Shown here: one piece after another, positions 50,201 through 62,307 of the stretch
Position numbering within the stretch: the first letter of the stretch is position 1
Layout of the letters: the number at the start of each line of letters is the position of its first letter
Assembly (NCBI RefSeq): GCF_050908995.1
Contig: NC_135119.1
Location: 11,966,001 to 12,030,000, forward strand
Length of the DNA stretch: 64,000 bases
Source of the DNA: Andrena cerasifolii
Taxonomy: Eukaryota; Arthropoda; Insecta; Hymenoptera; Andrenidae
Reading direction: 5' to 3'
Notes under the pieces: generated by a model
Told to the model about the DNA's origin: nothing
Seen by the model: the letters and a program-made list of their open reading frames with translations, nothing else
Databases searched by the model: none
Translations under genes and position numbers: made by a program

Positions 50201-51320
50201 AAGCGGGCTACAAAGCCGGGCTACATTTGGACGCGGCGAAACAAAGTAGAATGTAATTAGACGGGCGGCGATGTTTTGCGCCGGAGATCCGCTTGTCGGA
50301 TAAACAGCGAAATAAAACAGGCGAATATTGATGCCCAAGCGAGATTCCGGATCCTATCCGCTCGTAGGCGTCGTTGGCTGGTGCTCGCGTTTGTCATAAA
50401 TCTGCGCGAGGCTTGATGTATCATAAATAGCGGGGCTGTTCGTTAACCGCTTCTCCCAGGGATCCCGAGGAGCGACGGGCAATTAATTCCTTTTTTATTT
50501 ATACGGCGAATTTTATTCAGCCGCGCGAGGTGGGGATCGGCCGGCTGGTAAACATGTGAGAAAAGCTGGCTCTCCTCTGTTACACGCATTTGTTCTCATT
50601 AAGCAAGCGTTCGCGCGCGCGCCGCCCGCGAGTAGAGATCGTAAATCGGACCTCCATATTTATTGCGCGTCGATTCGTATCGCCGGTCGCTTCGCAAGAA
50701 ATTAGAATCGCGCATCGGGCGTCGCTTTAATCTGTGGCATCTCCGCTAACAAGAGGTACACCTCGAGGTTACGGCTGCATTCATCCGACCCGCGGGGCTT
50801 ATCTGCCTCGTCAAACGATTCGAAAAGTCACGAATGAAGGATCGTGTCTCCCTGTTAAGACACGAGTCGCTGAACGAAGAGATTATCCCCCAAGGTCCAC
50901 TAATTACGCTGACTCGGAACAATGGCCGCGGGCGGACGTTCGAGAAGAAGCGACAGGGACAAAGGCTTTATCGAAGGTTAGGCCCAACAATGAACTCGAT
51001 CGTCCCAGGCTAGGTATGCAACAGATATCTTCTCTGCCCGCAGCGAATCCTCTTGTAATAGCTGGGTATCCGCTTCCCCTCGGACACCGTCCCCCTCCCC
51101 TCACAATGACGCTGGGACCATCTCTGATGTTATTCTAGGAATGAACTCCGCCGTGATTATCTTCCTCTAGGTATGCACGACCGTGTTTCCTTCCAACTTG
51201 TCAATTCAAACGTGATTCGAAGAGGCTATTAAGCTTTCGTTTAACCCCTCCTCCTCCGAATTCGTGCAAACTTAATCTTCCTCGATCTATCAAACGAATT
51301 TTCGCAACGTTGTTTTGGTG
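47291..51320. other. Unique DNA, AT-rich at 48180-48690, no gene recognised
   Basis: Open frames reach 134 codons (50734-51138) without a domain. 48285-48310 carries a 14-bp direct repeat (gtacaggaaagaaa). 49970-51140 is CpG-rich. Nothing else stood out. Confidence 0.45.
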
Positions 51321-51324
51321 GTAA

Positions 51325-51762
51325 GGGTACTAGGCAATCGTTCCTGTCTAAAAATGAAGCATTTCTGCTTCAATTAATTACAAAGAAACAAATTGAAACT
51401 GAGACTTGTTCTCTGGCACGAAGTTTATTAATAACGTCATAAGCTTTAAAAAACATGTTTGCTTAGTCAAAAATATGCATTATATATGACGCTACAAATG
51501 GATTTTGTTTTGAATCGATTGGAACCTCCGTTTTTGAGTTATCGCTACAAAACAAAAGAAACATTTTTAAAAAGCCTCTTTAATGATCCATCTGTAGTGT
51601 TATATATAATGCATATTTTTGACTAATCAAACATGTTTTTTTTAAAGCTTATGATGTTTATAAACTTCATGCCAAAGATGAAGTCACAGTTTTAATTTGT
51701 TTCTTTGTGATTAATTGAAACAGAAATGCTTCATTTTAGACAGGAACGACTGCCTAGTATCC
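51325..51762. mobile_element. Long-arm inverted-repeat element A, 438 bp
   Basis: Arms of about 180 bp (51325 to about 51505 and about 51590 to 51762) are inverted copies with high identity. The outer ends are GGGTACTAGGCAATCGTTCC and, on the other strand, GGATACTAGGCAGTCGTTCC. GTAA precedes it and TTAT follows (51763-51766), so a decayed TTAA duplication is likely, though a TA duplication cannot be excluded. The unpaired centre includes TTTTTGAGTTATCG. A transcript would form a long hairpin. Confidence 0.8.
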
Positions 51763-51766
51763 TTAT

Positions 51767-52345
51767 GGGGCAACGCACGTGTAGGAGGTGAAAAAGTAGG
51801 ATGGATTTGAAGAATTCTTTTTCGGTGGAGAAATAGTTTTATCAAAGAAACATTATATACATTAGAAAGGTCATACTTCTGTCTATATAATGTGAAATTT
51901 TCTTTAATAAATTCGGCGCAGAAGCTGCGTGGCAGCTGTTTCCGTACAACGGTTTTTTAAAAAAAGGCGTCTGCGGTAAGCATCATACCCTCACTGCTTT
52001 TGATCTGAAACAAAAAAAGAAAAAATATTCTTAAAGTAGACAAACAAAACTAGTACTTGTGGTAACCAATTTTGTTTTTTTTCCTTCTTTTTTTTCACAA
52101 AAGGGCGGGGGTTTGAACATAGAAGTGGACTTTACGACTGAAAATGTGAAAAGTGAAACGGTTGTACGGAAACACCTACCACGCAGCTTCTTCTCAGAAT
52201 TTTTTAATGAAAATTTAACATTTCATAGACAAAAGTATGACCTCTCTAATGTATATAATAGTTATTTGATAAAATCATTTCTTCACCGAAGAAAAATTCT
52301 TCAAATCCATCCTACTTTTTCGCCACCTAGATGCATGTTGCCCCC
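51767..52345. mobile_element. Long-arm inverted-repeat element B, 579 bp, abutting A
   Basis: It starts immediately after TTAT (51763-51766), the same four bases that end element A. The ends are GGGGCAACGCACGTGTAGGA and, on the other strand, GGGGGCAACATGCATCTAGG; the arms then share AAAAAGTAGGATGGATTTGA and run for about 170-190 bp with some divergence. TAAT follows the right end. No coding sequence. G-first ends and near-TTAA flanks place it with the TTAA group. Confidence 0.75.
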
Positions 52346-55300
52346 TAATTAGCTCCATGTTTCACAGTTCGATAATGATAAGAGGTAAAGATTTAAACGT
52401 GTAAGCTTTGGGTGGAATTAGGTGCAAAACTTTGTCGTTAAGCCTAATTCCTCAGTGAACCTAAGCGAGAAGGATTCAGGTAGACGTGAAACGCCGAGCG
52501 CGACGCTTAAAGTCCCCAGAAGCTAAACAGGACCTACGAACCCCAAAAACAGTAGACTGGTAGCGACATGTTTCTTCATGGTATTAACGTCGACCACGCC
52601 GAAAATGGGACGCCTACCGTGTCGATGGAGAAGCTCCTCGTCTTTTTGGGGCTGGCCGAAGTGGTTCGTTGGACGCGGCTACTTGTTCCCATCTGATTCC
52701 CGTGTTGGACAAGCAGCTGCCGAAGAAGAGCGCGTTTCGCCAAGGGAACACGCACACGATGGGATTTCACGCTCTGTTCGCGGCTAAGTGTCGCGCCGAA
52801 AGCTCTATCTCGAGAATGTATCTGAGATTTTCTCCTGAATTCGGTGTCGGCCGTTTCATCTTGGGACTCGTATCCCAGAGGGGATTAAATTCCCTCGTGG
52901 ACAAGACATGTGTGTGTTCTGCCGTGCGTCGTCTTCTCCACCGCCGGATCTCTGCCATCTGTGCCCGAATTTTGCGCCAAAAGAGACTGCGCGGTATCGC
53001 TGATTCACTGCTTTTCTCTATTGTACTTTGAGAACAGGTGTTCCACTCTCGTGATAATTATTTATTAGAAGACTCTGAGAGCACCTCCACTTGGAGAACA
53101 TAACTCTGGACTGACTCCTAGGTCGGCGGACAGGTATTCTTATCAGAGACTCGTATTTTGTTATAACTGAAACTCCATAGAATTGTAATACTTAACATGA
53201 TCATTTGCCCCGCACAAGGTGCGCCATTGGATCCAGGCTAGGGCCAGGATGCGCCTATCATACGCTACGTACGGGGATAATAAGGATTCCCTCGTGAATA
53301 ATCGAGCCTCTCTAGGCTCTCGTGACGTGCTTAAACGTTAACGAGTAACGAAACTCCTCTTATCCTCTTATACGGGAGGCTCGAGCCCCAGGAGCAGCGG
53401 AGTCCTTACTTTCGAGCTGTGCACGAGTCGCGCTAGAGTCTAAGCTACTCCGCGAGGGAGGCGCGGGGACGAGACGCTAAAGTCGGCGAAAGGATTAATG
53501 TCCCCATCCCACGGGCTGCATTGTGACGTTTAAGAGGACCGTGAATCGCGTCGTGCCATGCATCACTCCTCGCTGGTACAAAACGCGTATGTACACAAAC
53601 CGCGGTTGCATCTAAGCTAAGGCAAAGTTATATTAATGGCACCGCCATTAGTTCCACTGTGGGACACTTGCATGCTTTGCTTAGCAAGAGCACACCTCCG
53701 CTTTCTAGCGTCCCTTTCCCTTCGCCTTCCTGCTGGACTTCCTCTGTCTTTGTGCGTTCGTCCACTTTTATTCTGCCTTCGACAGCAACTGCACCGCTTT
53801 CCAGATATTTACCAGCCCCTTCGGTCGATCGAACGAACTTCGGGCGTCTGTAACTCCAGTAAATTTTACATTTCCGTGAGCACATATGTAATGTATCCCT
53901 CTTAGAAAACGCATCTGCTTGGAACAATGCAAAAAGTGGGAACTAAACTCTGAGAATTCAGTGAAGTGGAGCGCAACGTCCATCTCCGTCGATAGCGCGA
54001 AAAATGGTTAGAAAGGAATATGCGATACTTGAAGTGGACCACGAGCAACACGAGGTACAAGAGTCCCGAGACTTAAAAAGTGTACACTTTCATTCGAGTG
54101 GCGGTGAAAGGGGGTTCGGCCTGTTTGGAGAGGCTGGCTCGGTCGCATCTATCCTGCCAGCTCGTTAATTTCGCGCAATTAATTGACCGGACCATCCCCG
54201 CGACGATTGGAGAGTTCAGTGAACGTATCGAGGATGAAAAGGATTGTATGGCTCGAGCGGAATAGGTTCATTAGCTTGGAGCAATTAATTTAGCTCGCTC
54301 GAAGGGGAAGAATGGAGAGAGAAATTGTGTACCTTGCCTCTTCGTGTGTCTTCATTTTTCATTACGACCACAGCAATAACGTTTTCCTCTCTTGCTTCTG
54401 CTTGGAGCGGCGCTTCCTGCTTCTAGCTGGAAACAGGCAGGTCGTTAAGTTAATTTTCTCGACTTTGTTACTGCCTTGTGTAATGACAGTTTCAAGAGGA
54501 GCTTGTAGCTTTGTTTTGTACGGTTTGCGCCGGGCGGCGTTAGCATCTTCATTAGCATTCTTGCTCGCTCCTCATTTAGGGTCTGGCTTCTATATTAAGT
54601 GGCACAGGATCCTACAGGATAATTAAATCGAGTTTACTTTCGCAATCTTATTGCACGCGGGAGAAACTAATTCTTTATTACCTAAGTAGGTATTTAAAAG
54701 TATTACTCGGGTATTTTATTTCTAAATGGAATCTGAGGTGAAACAGTATTACTTTCCTCGATTAAAAGAAAGGTACTTCCTCTTATTTCATGACTTTCTT
54801 CATCCAAATTACTTTTAACAAATAGCATGCTGCGGCGCAAAAATTTCATTAATACTTTATCCTACTCGGCACGATCGGTGCATTCACCTTTAAGAGCCAG
54901 ATGAACAGGCACGTATTAGGGTTCAATCTACGAGACGACAATAAGCATCCTGCTTCATCATCGAAAGATTCTTCAGGAGGATATTCCCCGCGTAATTACA
55001 GTCGTTTTGGAAGTAATGAAAGAGAAATTTCTACCGACGCCGTCCTAGCAAGAGAAAGGGAGCGGATGGTCGTCTCTGGAGATTCCAGCTAGACAATCTT
55101 GCTCCCAGCTGCAGACATTCGCCCCATTTTTCATTAGATTCCGTGTTGCACGGCAATTAAATTGCAAGACGAACTTTAACAGGGCGATCGTAATCTCTTC
55201 GGACAAAAAGGAGTAGGACTTAATGAATTTTAATTACCATTGCCTCTGAAAGAAATAAGGGTTCAGCTCCTTTGTGCCTCATCACGTCGGTTAATTCGGT

Positions 55301-55934
55301 ATTTAATCCAAAGCAATCTGGGATTGAACGTCAAGGAAATAATTTATCGTTCCTGATCTCCTTGATCCCCAAGACAGAGCCGTAAAGTCTCTTCATAGTT
55401 CAATCTACTTACTTTTGCAATAGTCCCTATTGCTTTCGTCAATAAGTTACTCAATTTCGTACCTTTCCTCCATGCCACCGGTAAGATATCGTTGTATTCC
55501 GCGCTCACCTTGCGCGAGGTAAATTTGTTGGCCGCGTGTACCGGCTGTACTTTAAATTCCTGCACGTGTCACGTCTCGGGCCCGATAAAAAATCATATTT
55601 TCCATGAGCGAGCGTTCCGAGAGGCTAGATGCCGGCCACTTTTACGGGGGTTTATGGAGTGCACCTTTACGTAGTAACATTACACCGCGGTTAAGCGAGA
55701 GGAGCGACCAAGGGAGAGGTAACATTTCACTCCGGTTCAACGAGTCCGGCAGAAAAATCGTTGTGGTCTATGCACTGGCCGCTCGCGGAGCCGTAATATT
55801 CTTATGATTCTTCTAGATGCGATCGTTTCTCGCGTGAGAAATCGGACCCGCCACTAATACGAATTCGGCCGTTCGGTTTTCCTATCTTGATTTCAGTCCG
55901 AACGCCACTGGACAGCGTGCAACAACTTTAAACC
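52346..55934. other. Unique DNA, no gene recognised
   Basis: Overlapping frames of up to 120 codons (52669-53031 plus strand, 53628-53927 minus strand) without domains. 54640-54850 is AT-rich. No RNA gene or transposon end. Confidence 0.4.
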
Positions 55935-56764
55935 TAGTGTTCCTTCTCGAGAATTCTTTCTCGAGAATTTCTCGAGAAATTTTATAATTGCGTATTTCTT
56001 ATTTCTCGAGAAATACTATAATTTCTCGAGAAACTTAAGTCTAGGAAAAATATTATAAATCTCATTCATTTTCGTAAATGAATGTATTACTAGTTAACAC
56101 AATTTATAATACATCTTATTAATAATATTAGTACCTATATGAATTCCAATAGAAAATCACAGTACAGAAGATTCGATATTATTAACTGCTGAACGTGCTC
56201 TGAAATTATTATTTAAAAATTTAGAAAAATTGTATACTGAATTAAGTACCTAATGAGTTTCTTGTGGCTATTAAAGAAGAAATATTGAAACGATTAGATA
56301 AGACTATTGTACCCCGTATAAAATTTTTGCACGATCCAGAATTTCTTCCAAAAGGGTCAAAAGATGCATTTTTTCATTTAACAGCCACTATAGATATTTC
56401 TAAATCGTCAAAATAAAACAATAACAGATTTTGCTACAAAAAAAGTAGATTCGCTGACGCTACATTAGACGCATTGTGCTATTTAAAAATAAATTTTAAA
56501 ACCAAAAAGTAATGTTTCGCTTTGTACAAATTTTGTATTAAATAAATAAATTTACCAATTATATTTAATACCTATTTTTTCATTCACACAAGTTTTGTAT
56601 AAATTAGACAGGAATAATCATTTACTTAAAGTTTTCTTGTGTTTTTGATAAAAATTATCAACATTATTCCAAGAATATAATTTTTGCAATATTTTCTTCA
56701 AATTCTCGAGAATTCTCGAGAAATATGATCTCATTTCTGATTTCTCGAGAAATTAGGAACACTA
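55935..56764. mobile_element. Degenerate hAT-type element, about 830 bp, with possible coding relic
   Basis: The ends are TAGTGTTCCTTCTCGAGAAT and, on the other strand, TAGTGTTCCTAATTTCTCGA. Both subterminal regions repeat the palindrome TTTCTCGAGAAA several times, plausible transposase-binding sites. The flanks (TTTAAACC and TTCGTGCC) agree at only four of eight positions, so the target duplication is decayed. The AT-rich interior holds short in-frame pieces at 56190-56416 that look protein-like. Confidence 0.6.
56190..56416 (+). pseudogene. Possible hAT transposase fragment
   Basis: Two neighbouring reading stretches look coding: one reads AERALKLLFKNLEKLYTELS up to a double stop near 56254, the next starts EFLVAIKEEILKRLDKTIVP and runs about 50 codons to a stop at about 56416. 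Charged amphipathic helices followed by a 'DPEF..KG' turn recall the region before the conserved 'LDPR.K' of hAT transposases, but the match is weak. Position inside an element with hAT-like ends is the main support. Confidence 0.3.
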
Positions 56765-57915
56765 TTCGTGCCATAACTTGATGTGGTCCTGATAAAAAGA
56801 ATAATCTGAGCGTGCGTCGGCTTACCGATTTTCTTCAGATTTCATGTAAATTAAGATTTCCACTTGTCACCCTGTTACCTAACATTGGAGATATTAAGGC
56901 AGAGCCGGTGGGCTCCGTTGCCATTGAAATTCGAGACAACAGAACAAATTGCGATGTAATTGCACGCGATATGCGTTCGTTCGGTAAACAAGCATAGTCC
57001 AGGTGATCTCTCTCCCTCTCTCTCTCCCTCGTGCTCTGTCTCTCTCGACATTCTATTCCCTTTAAGGCTGCGAAGTCTATCCGGTTGCGTGTCGGCTGAA
57101 TCTTACCCTTGTAGAGGCCGTTAATTGAAAGCCCGACGCGGTTCCGTTAATTGTGGAAAACAGGTTAATCGCCGGCCCCGTGTAACGAAGGGGAACCGTC
57201 GTAACGTAACGCTTTAGGTAATAATCGAGAAAAGGTTCGCCCGGCGACGCTGAATTTCTCGCAGCTGTTCCATGTTAAGACGATGGTTCTTACATGAGCA
57301 TGTAACGTGTGCTCGCACAGGGGAAACTCAGGAGACGTTACCTACTGCCAAACGGACGGCGACGCAGTTTCTTTGAACGCTTAACAGCGTGTATTGGAGG
57401 ACCCAGTGGCGGCTGAGTTAAATAGATTTATCATCCGGAGCTGTCACGCGAGAAAACGGTTTCCCACCGCGAAGGATGGCTGTCACAGGGGGCGAAGAGC
57501 TGCGTAGTCGCAGCAGGTATAGGAGGAACGCTCTGGGGCAATCTAATCCAGCGCATTCCAGCTGTCAGTGCACACGAGAGCGGCTAGCAGCCACCTAGGC
57601 ACACCCCGCTCGTAATATGCAGATGAGAGTATAAATATGAAACATGAGATCACTAAGCCACCTACGGGCCCGCTGTTACACAGCCGCGCCGCCGCGCGTT
57701 GCAGCTCCTCCGACACGCATGTATGCACCGATGCACCGCGAATATGCGCACCGACGTGTATGCACGCGTGCACCATCGCTCGAGCCGGGCTCATCTCGCG
57801 GGCTCGTAAAAAGGCGGACCGGAAAACAGCCGGGGACAAGGGACTCGTGGGAAATGGGCACCTTTGTAGTTGTAGAATCGTTTCCCTAACGAAGCAAGGG
57901 TTGGAAGTTGGATGT
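56765..57915. other. Unique DNA with a CT-rich microsatellite
   Basis: No gene recognised. 57640-57790 is rich in TGCAC/CGCA words and keeps several frames open on both strands at once, so none is convincing. Confidence 0.4.
57005..57049. repeat. Impure (CT)n microsatellite
   Basis: About 45 bp of CT repeats with CCCT and GTG interruptions. Confidence 0.8.
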
Positions 57916-57923
57916 TCAGGGTG

Positions 57924-58779
57924 CAGTAGCGCACTTAGGGTTCAATCTTGGTAGGAGACAGTTGATCGGATGAAAATACTTTTAATACAAGCTTAATAAA
58001 ATTCATTAGGTGATTATAAAAATTTATTTCAGGGGGAAGCCACTGTGAAAGTTTTTCCCGATTTTTCTTTTTGTGCATTTTGATAATACGCGAGGTCTCG
58101 AAAATATACCTTGCACAATTTCAAAGTTGATCTCGAAAAATTCTGGGAGCTACGGAAGGCTTTGTATAAACTGCGCAGCGCTCAAAATCGAGTGCACGCA
58201 TGGGTAGCTTGGTGTCAATCGCGCGAGAAGTTTATATCCAGGAATTCAAATGTATCTAATAAGAGGGATTATGAGCTTATCAGTTAAGCGAACAAAGTGT
58301 TTTGATCGAATAACTCATTTAATCGTAACGTTGAAAAAACATGTTGATTTTTTATACTTCTTCTTCCAGATGTCTTCTTAAGTCCGCCATTTCTTCAAAA
58401 ATTAATATTTTTTTAAATCTGTGCACTTAACTGAAGTTATTGTAATGTACTTTAAGAAAACCTTCGAATTTTTCAATTCAGAGCAAACGTTGGAAAGTTA
58501 CACGACCGCCCGTTTTGTAAATTTAGGAGCATAAAATATTAGTTAAATATATGTATTTTCAGTTGGTAATAAAGATTTTTCGTAGAAAGTTACATTTCCT
58601 TATAAACGAATGTCTTGAAAATAGCCTTTATTTTCGACCGTCACAGTGGCTTCCGCCGTTAAAGAATTAAAGCCAGTTTTCTTTTCTTTTTAAAAAGTTC
58701 TTGAACTCCTTCGAACGTGGTTACATTAACATCCTTTTTCCTTTTTCCGTGGGGGATGCCAGGGCCCCTTGCGCCACTG
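57924..58779. mobile_element. hAT-type MITE split by a nested TTAA element
   Basis: The outer element has the same sequence as the 242-bp element at 62308-62549: it opens CAGTAGCGCACTTAGGGTTC and closes with the reverse complement of CAGTGGCGCA. The flanks TCAGGGTG (57916-57923) and CCAGGGTG (58780-58787) agree at seven of eight bases, a hAT-type duplication. Between 58032 and 58658 it is interrupted by a different element. Removing that insert restores colinearity with the 62.3-kb copy. Confidence 0.85.
58032..58658. mobile_element. Nested TTAA-type element, 627 bp
   Basis: The ends are GGGGGAAGCCACTGTGAAAG and, on the other strand, CGGCGGAAGCCACTGTGACG. TTCA (58028-58031) precedes it and TTAA (58659-58662) follows. 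The uninterrupted sister copy reads TTAA at this position, so the left TTCA is a one-base decay of the duplication. AT-rich interior, no coding sequence. Confidence 0.8.
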
Positions 58780-58787
58780 CCAGGGTG

Positions 58788-59610
58788 CGTGAAGTTGGAA
58801 ATGAATTATTGCACTTTGGAAATGTAAGAGTGATTCTAGGCAAAGAAAAGGAATGAAGTGGTTAGAGCGTACTCATCTTTTATTCCTCTAGTTTTGTGCG
58901 TTGTAATTTACTTTATGCTGGATTATGTAAGAAAACGATAGCTTGCTTTGATCTATTCGGTACTTTCACGGCTTCGGTCTAATTAGACGGACTGCGTTAT
59001 ATTGATTAAGTAAAAAATTGCGTTCTTCGATGATCGTAGCGCCGTTTTCACCTGGCACGAAGCGCAGCCAGGCATCTGCTATTCTTTCCCCGCGATTCTC
59101 GTCCGCAGAACTGAAATCAGCCACCGTGAAGACGACGCTAACGAAAGTACTTTCCTCGTGCCTTACAATTTCAGGATCATAAACCAAGCTGCGCGTTCAA
59201 CCAGTCCAGTTTCTCTTAGTTGCGCGCGATAATTATATCATTATCTCGCGAGGTAACCCATGCAACTAAATGGCGGACACTCCGTCGCCGGAGAATAGAG
59301 AAAACCATGATTTTCTTGCTCCTAGTTTTCAATGAAGTTCTCGCTTTCGCCGCGTCGAATTCGCGACCCGTGAAGCCGTTAAAGAGTCATTAGCACCGAA
59401 TAAATTTCTCGATACGAGTTTCGTAATTCCAGAAGTCCATCCGTTAAAACGGTTCGGGTCTGGTCCGACCAGCAATCTCCCATTGACCCTGCTTAGGTTT
59501 ACGGACATATGTTATATGCCCATTTCTACGAGCACTCCTCAAATTGACGGGTAACCGAAAATACGCATTTTCATTAAAAAATTGATTTATTAAATTAAAT
59601 ACAACTTAAG
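58788..59610. other. Non-coding DNA, nothing recognised
   Basis: Open frames under 75 codons; no repeats or RNA genes seen. Confidence 0.45.
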
Positions 59611-59612
59611 TA

Positions 59613-59834
59613 GGGTAAATGTAGCAGTAGTCGACTATGTATCAGTAGTTGACAATTTTTCAGAAAAACGTGAAAAATAAGGTTTTTAGAAGTGGCGAAC
59701 TGTGGGTATTAAGAGCCGCGGTACGCTGTTGAAAAAAGATAGTACGTAGTAGCACTTCTAACAATCTTATTTTACAAGTTTTTCTGAAAAGTTGTCAACT
59801 ACTGATACATAGTCAACTACTGGTACCTTTACCC
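59613..59834. mobile_element. TA-flanked MITE with GGGTAA ends, 222 bp
   Basis: TA flanks both sides (59611-59612 and 59835-59836). The ends are GGGTAAATGTAGCAGTAGTC and, on the other strand, GGGTAAAGGTACCAGTAGTT. The inverted repeat runs on for about 80 bp, including ACTATGTATCAGTAGTTGAC exactly in both arms, so most of the element is palindromic. It is the cleanest copy of the GGGTAA type here. A Tc1/mariner-type transposase is inferred. Confidence 0.85.
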
Positions 59835-59836
59835 TA

Positions 59837-61091
59837 TATATAATATTAAGCTGCACGTCTAAATAAATTACTAATAAGTAAGAAGTATTTCCTCAGAAAT
59901 TATCACAGAAGTGGTAACAATAATAACAACGGTAGGTCTACGATATATATTTCCTTTTTTTTATATGTACTGCGAATGTAGTTACAAAAGCATTTCCCTC
60001 GGTCAATAAAGAGATCCTTTACCTCCAATGAAAGCCGGGGATATTTCAGCGACTCGTGCCGGAGAATCACTAATCGTTACATTTCCATATCCACTGATTC
60101 GAAGTCAGCATCGATGACGAACGATTGTGCCACGTCTAGTCCCGACTCAGCGATTTGTCATCGGTCCTTCGGCCATTATCAATCCGTAATTGTGCATTTC
60201 AGGACTGTCATTCCGAGAGAATCGTAGATCGAAGCAAGGGTTCAGTTCGTACACTGTTGCGACAGGCCGCGGTGTAATCATACCGTCCGTATTTCAATAG
60301 ACGCGTCATCGATGAACAATTCTTGGTCGTAGATTTTTCCGCTGCCACGAGGATAAGCCACCTCGAAGGCTTACATTTGTATGGAAGTTGTATAAGCAGA
60401 GCGATGTGAAGGGAGAATATGATCGTAAACTTCTTGAAATCGGAAGATAGATGCGCGAGTGACGCAACTCGCGAACGAGCACGAAGTTCGAACGTAAGAG
60501 GACCGCGCTGGTGCCAGCGTCGAAGTCACCGGCTGCGGTAGTAGCCAGACGTGGTCACGGTTATGAAATCGGCTGCGACGCAACGCGGCGTCAAACAATG
60601 TCCAACGATCTGGCACGACCGGTGTGCACGCGTGCTCGCAGCGAGAAGTCCATCTACCTGCTTCCAGAGACGGCCAATTGGCTCTGAGCAGTTCCGTTGT
60701 CGTTGGTGCGCCCACGTGGCCTGGCTCAGATACATCGCTGCGGCGGGATGTTGCTAAAGCTAAGTGGCACACGCGTCGGATTGATTGATTTAAACTTGAA
60801 TACAGCGCGTGGAAACGAGCGTGGTGCACGCACAATCGCCGCCTAACGACCGCGCGAATGATAGCTGGCGGTGCTCGCGCGATAATTATATCCGTGGCGT
60901 TGAATTTAAGTGGCTGTGACATCGATAATGTTACGTATCGCGGCGGTAGGCACTTATCGTCGATTAAAATCGATTTGCCGGAAAACAATCGGGGAAACTG
61001 ATTGCAAGCGTGCTCCGAATATGATTTCAGATTAGAGTCGTTGTAACTTCTGTATCAGACATCGTGCATACTGATTATACGTTTAAGTCCT
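59837..61091. other. Unique DNA, no gene recognised
   Basis: It contains a 205-codon minus-strand frame (60371-60988) in CpG-rich sequence, with no recognisable domain and an overlapping plus-strand frame; treated as chance. Confidence 0.45.
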
Positions 61092-61095
61092 TTAA

Positions 61096-61766
61096 GGGGG
61101 GACCCCACCCTGAAGCCACTAACAAAAGACAATGTTAGGGCTTTTTTTGTTTGCATAAATAAAAATATAGGGCTTGGATTTTTTATATAGTTTTAAAGCG
61201 AGCTTTATTTTGGTAGAGATTTTTTTTTATGAAATATTGTACAGAATGGCGGCGGACAAAATGGGTTCTCGGAGGACTGCAAAGAAACTGGCCTACACTC
61301 CCGGGAATGATTGGATTATTTGCGAAGGAAATACAAAAAAATATATATAAACTGCGATACTTTATCTTCCACCTATCGTAGGATTTTCTTAAAATTCGAA
61401 TTATTTTGGAAATTATAGCAGTTTCAAGAATTGACTTTAATTTTTTACATAAAAATTTGCACTGAAATGCTTGTAAAAAATCCACTAATTTGGAATATCA
61501 AAAAAATCCTACGCTAGGTGGAAGATAATGTATTCCAGTTTATATATCTTTTTTGTATTTCCTTCACAGATGATCCTGCCATTCCCGGGAGTGGGGGTCA
61601 GTTTTTTTGCAGTGCTCCGGGAAGCCATTTTGTTCGCCGTTATTTTGTACAATTTTTCATTAAAAAACAATTTCTAGCAGAATAAAGATACATACTTTAA
61701 AACTGTATAAAAAAATCGAAACCTTATATTTTTATTTATACGACCAAAAAATCCCTAATTTTCCCC
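61096..61766. mobile_element. TTAA-type long-arm inverted-repeat element, 671 bp
   Basis: TTAA (61092-61095) precedes GGGGGGACCCC, and the right end closes TTCCCC before TTAC (61767-61770). The arms (about 61096-61391 and 61500-61766) are inverted copies: for example GCATAAATAAAAATATAGGG against GTATAAATAAAAATATAAGG, and ACTCCCGGGAATG in both. The last 20 or so bases at each end differ more than the arm interior. The spacer is about 105 bp. Like the 20.2-kb element it would form a hairpin of nearly 300 bp as RNA. Confidence 0.8.
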
Positions 61767-61770
61767 TTAC

Positions 61771-62299
61771 ACGCTACTTTTTGGCTTTAAGTTCAAGCAA
61801 TTTGCACACCTATTATAGATTCACGAGACTTAATGCAGACATGAGAATCGGGAGACAATGCTCGAGCCCCATACAACCCAGTCCCCGAACCCTACATCCA
61901 GGACATCACGAATTCGTTAGAATTCAAAAGCTCTTCAGAACCCCAGGTCATCTTTCATCGGATGTCACTGATCCGTGAATGTCATCTGTGAGGTCTTACA
62001 GGTCCGAGGCTTTCTGAATGGGGTGTGACGAATCCGCTACTGGTATACACCATATGGAAGTCAGCACTTCATCAATCCGACGTCGATTTTATTGTATGAA
62101 TTTCAAATGACCCGAGGTGAGCAGAATACAATCATCATTTTCTGTGCCACCGATGCATCATGGGCCCGACCTTACTCATTGGTAGTCCGAAATCGTTTCG
62201 CGGGTGCTGGCATAGGAGTAGTCTTCGATAAAACTTTCACGAACGATTCTGGTCGATGCATAGAGAATGTGAGCAACAGTGTTGCGATTCTCTTGACTA
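61771..62299. other. Non-coding DNA, nothing recognised
   Basis: Frames under 75 codons; no repeat apart from the flanking elements. Confidence 0.45.
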
Positions 62300-62307
62300 A
62301 TATACAT

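Noticed and set aside
60371..60988. Open frame of 205 codons, minus strand
   Set aside because: No domain or repeat, and overlapping plus-strand frames are also open.
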